Shown in pieces: positions 45,122-49,236 of a stretch of DNA of 49,236 bases; positions within the stretch are counted from its first letter, which is position 1; each line of letters opens with the position of its first letter. The position numbers and the translations under genes are program-made. The notes beneath the pieces were generated by a model. That model was not told the origin of the DNA. It ran no database searches and was given only the letters and a program-made list of their open reading frames with translations. The DNA comes from Pseudocolwellia sp. AS88. GTDB lineage: Bacteria; Pseudomonadota; Gammaproteobacteria; Enterobacterales; Alteromonadaceae. Location of the stretch: contig NZ_JAUPEC010000030.1 of NCBI RefSeq assembly GCF_030551755.1, forward strand, positions 1-49,236. The letters run 5' to 3'.

Positions 45122-47292
45122 AGTGAAACCTCCTGATCTGACTTATCGCCTTTAAGCTGTTTCAAGACCTCATCTTTTGGACCATCAATAACTAACTTTC
45201 CATTCTCGATAACAATAATACGGTCAACTAAGCGTAATAGCTCAGTTTTATGAGTGATTAATAATAAAGTGCGATCGTTTGCTGTTGCAGAAAGTGACTT
45301 TATAAATTGTTTTTCTGCTCTAGCATCTAAACTGGCTGTGGGCTCATCTAATAATAAGATTTGTGGTGCATTCAAAATAGCTCTGGCTAAAGCAATTGAC
45401 TGACGTTGACCTCGTGATAAAGCGTTACCACTTTCACCCACTTGACGATCAAGACCTTGTGTCTCATGATCGGTAAACGAACTTACACCTGAAAGCTGAA
45501 CTGCTCTTATTAACTGATATTCAGTAACTTGACGCGTACCAAATAAAATATTATCTCGAATAGTTCCGTGAAATAGTGTGATGTCTTGCGGCAAATAACC
45601 AACGTTCCGACGTAAATCACTTGGATGTATTTGTTGATGATTTAAGCCATCAAAACGAATACTGCCACTTGTTGTTTGATATAACCCAAGCAACAGCTTT
45701 GCTAAAGTTGTTTTACCTGATCCATTTCGTCCAATAATGGCAATTTTTTCACCTTGTTTGATATTAATTGACATTTTATGCAAGGTTTCGACATCAGTTT
45801 CGGGATAAGTAAAGCTGATGTTATCTGCAGAAATATTACCTGATAGCTTAGGGCGGCTAGCCAAGTGCCCTTTATCTTCAAACTCCCCTTTTTCTTTCAT
45901 CAAGCCATCAAGCTGTCTTAAAGCACTTATCGTTTGATTAGAACGTGTCATTAAACCAGCCAATTTGGCAATAGGAGATATAGCCCTGCTTGTTAACATA
46001 ACTGCAGCTATTATTCCGCCCATCGATATCAGATTTTCTGAAACACGATAAACACCTAGTACAATAACGGCAACAACAGATACTTGTAAAATAAAGCTAG
46101 CAAAGTTAACAACTGAGTTGGTTATGATCTTTGATTTAAGTAACCAAGTAGAAGTATGACCAACCATTTGCTGCCATGCATTTTGCACAACGCCTTCAGC
46201 TCCATTAGCTTTAATTGATTCTACTGCACCTAAACACTCAATGAGATGACCATGACGTAAGCCTGAGAACTTATTACTTTCTTCAATTGCAGCTCTAAGT
46301 TTCGGTTGTTTTAAGATTGTATAACCAATGATTAATAAGGAGGAAATAATAGGAAATAAAACTAAATCTCCTGCCACCAACCAAATACAAAACATAAATA
46401 GGAATGAAAAAGGTAGGTCAACTAATGCAGTGATTGTTGCCGAGGAAAAAAATTCTCTAACATTATCAAATTCACTTATTTGTTTAGCCATACCACCAAT
46501 ACTTGGCGCTCTTTTTTCTAGCGGAATACCGATAACTTTAGCAAACAGCTTAGATGACACTTCAATATCTATTTTTTTACCCGCAACATCGATAAGATAA
46601 CCACGTAATTGACGCAATATAAAATCAAATATATAAGCAATTCCTGCGCCTATCGCTAACACCCAAAGTGACTCAAAAGCCAAGTTAGGCACTACTTTAT
46701 CGTAAATATTCATGATAAAAAGTGGCGATACTAAGGCAAAAATATTCACCATAATTGATGCTATAATTACATCTCGATATATTGGCGCAGCAGCCCTAAG
46801 ATGTTTTAAAATCCAATGTTCTGCAGAATCATTTACATGAACATCAAATTCTCTATCACCACGATATTGTTGTTTTATAAGAAATAAGTAACCAACGTAA
46901 TTAGACTCTAATTCTTCTATAGTTAAACGTTCTTCACCACCTGTTTCAGGTAAGGTAACAATCGCCTTATTTTCTTCTATATTAAGTTCTTGTAGAACAC
47001 ATGCCTTTTTGTCTTTCAACATTAAAATACATGGCAATAACATTGAAGGCAGTTCATTTAAACCTTTACGCACAAGTTTAGCACTAAGTCCTGCTCTAGA
47101 AGCAGCTTGTGGTAGTAGTTCTGGTGACATGTAATTACTGCTAATAGGTAACCCAGCAGTTAATGCTTCGGCTGAACATGGGTTCCCGAAGTGCTCAGTA
47201 AGAAGTACTAAGCTATCAAGCAATGGATCAGAATTTAAACGCTGTGAAGCATTTATCCTCCATTGTGATGATTGTTCTACTGTGGATTGCAC
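45118..47292 (-). CDS. lapB: Type I secretion ABC exporter (LapB type)
   Basis: It drives adhesin export with ATP. The 724-residue protein has an N-terminal C39-like domain (about 22-145) without the catalytic cysteine signature, as in RTX exporters, which bind rather than cut substrate. Six membrane segments span about 170-435. The nucleotide domain has Walker A GRNGSGKTT (521-529), signature LSRGQRQ (625-631) and Walker B ILLLDEP (645-651). The start is a GTG at 47292 with AGGAATT upstream. It follows the adhesin gene, with a terminator-like hairpin in the 99-base gap. Confidence 0.95.
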   Translation of the reverse strand: MQSTVEQSSQWRINASQRLNSDPLLDSLVLLTEHFGNPCSAEALTAGLPISSNYMSPELLPQAASRAGLSAKLVRKGLNELPSMLLPCILMLKDKKACVLQELNIEENKAIVTLPETGGEERLTIEELESNYVGYLFLIKQQYRGDREFDVHVNDSAEHWILKHLRAAAPIYRDVIIASIMVNIFALVSPLFIMNIYDKVVPNLAFESLWVLAIGAGIAYIFDFILRQLRGYLIDVAGKKIDIEVSSKLFAKVIGIPLEKRAPSIGGMAKQISEFDNVREFFSSATITALVDLPFSFLFMFCIWLVAGDLVLFPIISSLLIIGYTILKQPKLRAAIEESNKFSGLRHGHLIECLGAVESIKANGAEGVVQNAWQQMVGHTSTWLLKSKIITNSVVNFASFILQVSVVAVIVLGVYRVSENLISMGGIIAAVMLTSRAISPIAKLAGLMTRSNQTISALRQLDGLMKEKGEFEDKGHLASRPKLSGNISADNISFTYPETDVETLHKMSINIKQGEKIAIIGRNGSGKTTLAKLLLGLYQTTSGSIRFDGLNHQQIHPSDLRRNVGYLPQDITLFHGTIRDNILFGTRQVTEYQLIRAVQLSGVSSFTDHETQGLDRQVGESGNALSRGQRQSIALARAILNAPQILLLDEPTASLDARAEKQFIKSLSATANDRTLLLITHKTELLRLVDRIIVIENGKLVIDGPKDEVLKQLKGDKSDQEVSL

Positions 47293-47323
47293 TGAATGTG
47301 AATTCCTATAAAAGCGCTAAAAA

Positions 47324-47347
47324 GTAACACAGCAGAAACTGTGTTAC
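47324..47347 (-). terminator. Terminator-like hairpin between the adhesin and lapB
   Basis: GTAACACAG (47324-47332) pairs exactly with CTGTGTTAC (47339-47347) around CAGAAA. On the minus strand it runs into TTTTTAG. It would end most adhesin transcripts while letting some continue into lapB. Confidence 0.75.
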
Positions 47348-47391
47348 CTATTTGACATGTTAATATATTGTTAACTTAACACAAAGTCTAA

Positions 47392-49236
47392 TTATAATAT
47401 ATCCGATGAGTCTATTTCAGCTAGTGCTGGAGCAGATGGTGCTGCTGAGTCACCCACTATAGTCGCACCATCAGTTAACAAACCATTAGTAACATGCTGG
47501 CTTGTATCATCACCTTCAATGGTAATTAGTTCGACTGTTTGGGCATCTACAGCATCAACCTCACCTGTAATTAAGTCATCACTTAGTGTGCTATTTTGTT
47601 CTACATCATCAAAAGCCAAATATTCATCAAGAGAATTATCTGAATCGTCACTTAGTAAATCACTCAAGTCAGGTTGTTCTTCATTATCATTAGTAAAGTT
47701 CAATTCACTAATGCTTGAACGACTACTGCTTTGTATTAGTGATGTATCTATAGTGCTTGTATCAAAACTTTCATTATCTCCAAAAAGACTTAATGGGGAT
47801 ACAGTTGCAGGCTCAGTAATTGTTAAGGTAGATGTATCAAAATCCCCTCTTTCATCTTCAACTGTATATACAATATCAGGTACTGTTCCATCATATTCAT
47901 CACTAGGCTCAAAAATATAGCTACCATCACTATTTAAAGTAAAATTACCTTCATCTAATTCAGCAGTTTCACCAGCACTATATCTACGATTCCCAATTTG
48001 AAATCTCGTTATTGCCAAGCTAAGTTCAACGCTAACGTTATCAGCATTAAGATCATGACTTGAGCCATTGTCGAGAACATTTCCAGAGAATGAAGCAAGT
48101 GTTTCGTCATCATCAACAAGTCCAGGAACTAAGAAAACAGTTAGATCTGCGGTATCTGTTTCTGGATTAACTTCATCACCATCTTTAATGGTGTATGTGA
48201 AAACGTCGGTTACACCTGTTTCAGGTATTTCAAGCCCTTCAGTACTTCGATAAGAATATCTGCCATTAGCATTGATTGTTAAAGTACCGTACTCACCTTG
48301 AATAGTAATAGGTTGACCATTTTCAACAACATAGACAACATTATTATGAGCAACCGACACTAACTCGATAGTACCATCTTCTGATGAATCTCTAACATCA
48401 CCAGAGCTACCTCTTAAAATTATACTTCCTCCAACTCTCATTGACGTTGAATGACCATCAGCATCTGAATTTTGAGTAAGAAGAATGTAGTTATTATCGT
48501 CATTAGCCACTGGTGCACTATCAAGAACATCTATAGTTACTGTAGCTTGCGCCGTGTCGGTTCCATCACTAACTGTATAGGTAAAACTTGGCGATGTAGA
48601 ACCCAAAATAAAACCACTATTATCGTAATTGAAATCACCTTGGGCATTGATATATAAAATACCATCAGCAACTTCAACTTCAGCATACCCATTAGTTCCA
48701 AATTCAAGATCAAGACCATTTACCTGAGTTACAAATAAAGTAGCACCATCTCCGCCATCGTTATCAACAATGCCATCACCATCATCACGACTTATTACAT
48801 TGCCACTAACAGTTTCACCTTCATTAACGCTAAAACTATCATCAGAAGCCACAGGAGGAATGTTATCTATTGAAGGGGTTACAATGATAGTTAACGTTGA
48901 TGTAAGTTCATCACCGGCTGCATCTTGAATGTTGTAGCTGATCACTGGTACATCACCGTTGTAATCATCTGCAGGCACAAAGGTATAAGTCCCATCTGCA
49001 TTTAAGATGAAATCACCTTCCGCTAACTGAGCGGTTTCACCAGCAAGGTAGGTGTCGTTACCGATCACAAAGCTAACAACCGTTACTGGACCATCGCCGT
49101 CAGCTGTCGATGCATTATCTAATACACTGCCGCTAGCTGTTTCATCTTCATTTATCGTGATGCTTTCGTTAGCATCCGTTAGATCTGATGTTGGCGTAAT
49201 ATCAATGGTTAATGTTGACGTAAGTTCATCACCCGC
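47392..49236 (-). CDS. LapA/BpfA-type giant adhesin, C-terminal part (5' end outside window)
   Basis: The frame runs off the end of the window (open from 49236 to the stop at 47392; the codon frame is unbroken), so only the last 614 residues are seen. It consists of cadherin/VCBS-like repeats: AGDELTSTLTI appears twice, 106 residues apart, and weaker copies (GETAELDEGNFTLNSDGS, GDFDTSTLTI) follow. The last 150 residues form a serine- and aspartate-rich acidic tail (DLSDLLSDDSDNSLDEYL) ending DSSDIL. No glycine-rich RTX nonapeptide is visible in this portion. The retention module cut by LapG would be at the N-terminus, beyond the window. Identity as the exported adhesin is inferred from position in the lapBCE-lapGD cluster. 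Confidence 0.85.
   Translation of the reverse strand, partial: AGDELTSTLTIDITPTSDLTDANESITINEDETASGSVLDNASTADGDGPVTVVSFVIGNDTYLAGETAQLAEGDFILNADGTYTFVPADDYNGDVPVISYNIQDAAGDELTSTLTIIVTPSIDNIPPVASDDSFSVNEGETVSGNVISRDDGDGIVDNDGGDGATLFVTQVNGLDLEFGTNGYAEVEVADGILYINAQGDFNYDNSGFILGSTSPSFTYTVSDGTDTAQATVTIDVLDSAPVANDDNNYILLTQNSDADGHSTSMRVGGSIILRGSSGDVRDSSEDGTIELVSVAHNNVVYVVENGQPITIQGEYGTLTINANGRYSYRSTEGLEIPETGVTDVFTYTIKDGDEVNPETDTADLTVFLVPGLVDDDETLASFSGNVLDNGSSHDLNADNVSVELSLAITRFQIGNRRYSAGETAELDEGNFTLNSDGSYIFEPSDEYDGTVPDIVYTVEDERGDFDTSTLTITEPATVSPLSLFGDNESFDTSTIDTSLIQSSSRSSISELNFTNDNEEQPDLSDLLSDDSDNSLDEYLAFDDVEQNSTLSDDLITGEVDAVDAQTVELITIEGDDTSQHVTNGLLTDGATIVGDSAAPSAPALAEIDSSDIL

Noticed and set aside
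47519-47920. 133-codon plus-strand frame
   Set aside because: Antisense to the serine/aspartate-rich adhesin tail; its serine-rich composition is an echo of the repetitive codons on the real strand.
49069-49236. Adhesin start at the internal methionine of MIGNDTY
   Set aside because: The frame is open through to the window edge and continues the repeat pattern, so this methionine is internal.
47392-49236. CRISPR array or tandem DNA repeat
   Set aside because: The repetition is of protein domains about 100 residues long, diverged in DNA sequence and lying in an open frame.

Overview
The window is AT-rich chromosomal DNA, and nearly every gene is of gammaproteobacterial type. Gene order (rpsP-rimM-trmD-rplS, rpsU-yqeY-dnaG-rpoD followed by an Ile2 tRNA, folB-folK-uppP opposite plsY/tsaD), an MSHA-type pilin, a Shewanella-like adhesin secretion cluster and a dispersed short repeat beginning ATACCAA...GATTAA suggest a marine member of the Alteromonadales, most likely close to Colwellia or Thalassotalea. 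This placement is an inference from gene content and protein likeness; no 16S gene is present. I see no prophage, insertion-sequence transposase or CRISPR array.

Layout. 1-6.7 kb, minus strand: acetyl-CoA synthetase, the ribosomal protein/tRNA methylation operon rpsP-rimM-trmD-rplS, NAD malic enzyme and iscX. 6.7-7.7 kb is a decayed, gene-poor stretch holding a start-less coding remnant. 7.7-16.3 kb is a molybdenum island: moeA on the minus strand and a ten-gene plus-strand run moaA-mobA-moaB-moaC-moaD-moaE-modA-modB-modC-moeB. It is preceded by a structured leader that looks like a molybdenum-cofactor riboswitch covering the moaA ribosome binding site. It takes up molybdate (ModABC) and converts GTP to Moco (MoaA-E, MoeB, MoaB/MoeA, MobA). 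16.4-19.6 kb holds rmf with a long leader hairpin, a DUF3820 gene, msrA, an orphan MSHA-like pilin and the co-chaperone cnoX.

19.7-28.8 kb is housekeeping: uppP, folK, folB, plsY, tsaD, and the macromolecular-synthesis cluster rpsU-yqeY-dnaG-rpoD, split by a terminator and a roughly 270 bp MITE-like element, then tRNA-Ile2(CAU). 28.8-33.2 kb holds a secreted endonuclease I, an HPF/RaiA-like protein, a small periplasmic Rap1a-like protein, and the divergent nhaA/nhaR sodium-stress pair.

33.2-38.3 kb is the least familiar block: a PstS-like short periplasmic protein and an outer-membrane beta-barrel in an overlapping pair, divergent from a 1046-residue hybrid histidine kinase with a degenerate receiver plus two intact receivers. 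I infer, without proof, that these form one sensing system. 38.4-49.2 kb, minus strand, is a complete LapA/BpfA-type biofilm adhesin system read in the order giant adhesin (5' part outside the window), ABC exporter, HlyD adaptor, TolC channel, OmpA-like lipoprotein, LapG protease and LapD c-di-GMP receptor, followed by a separate DUF2007 zinc-ribbon gene.
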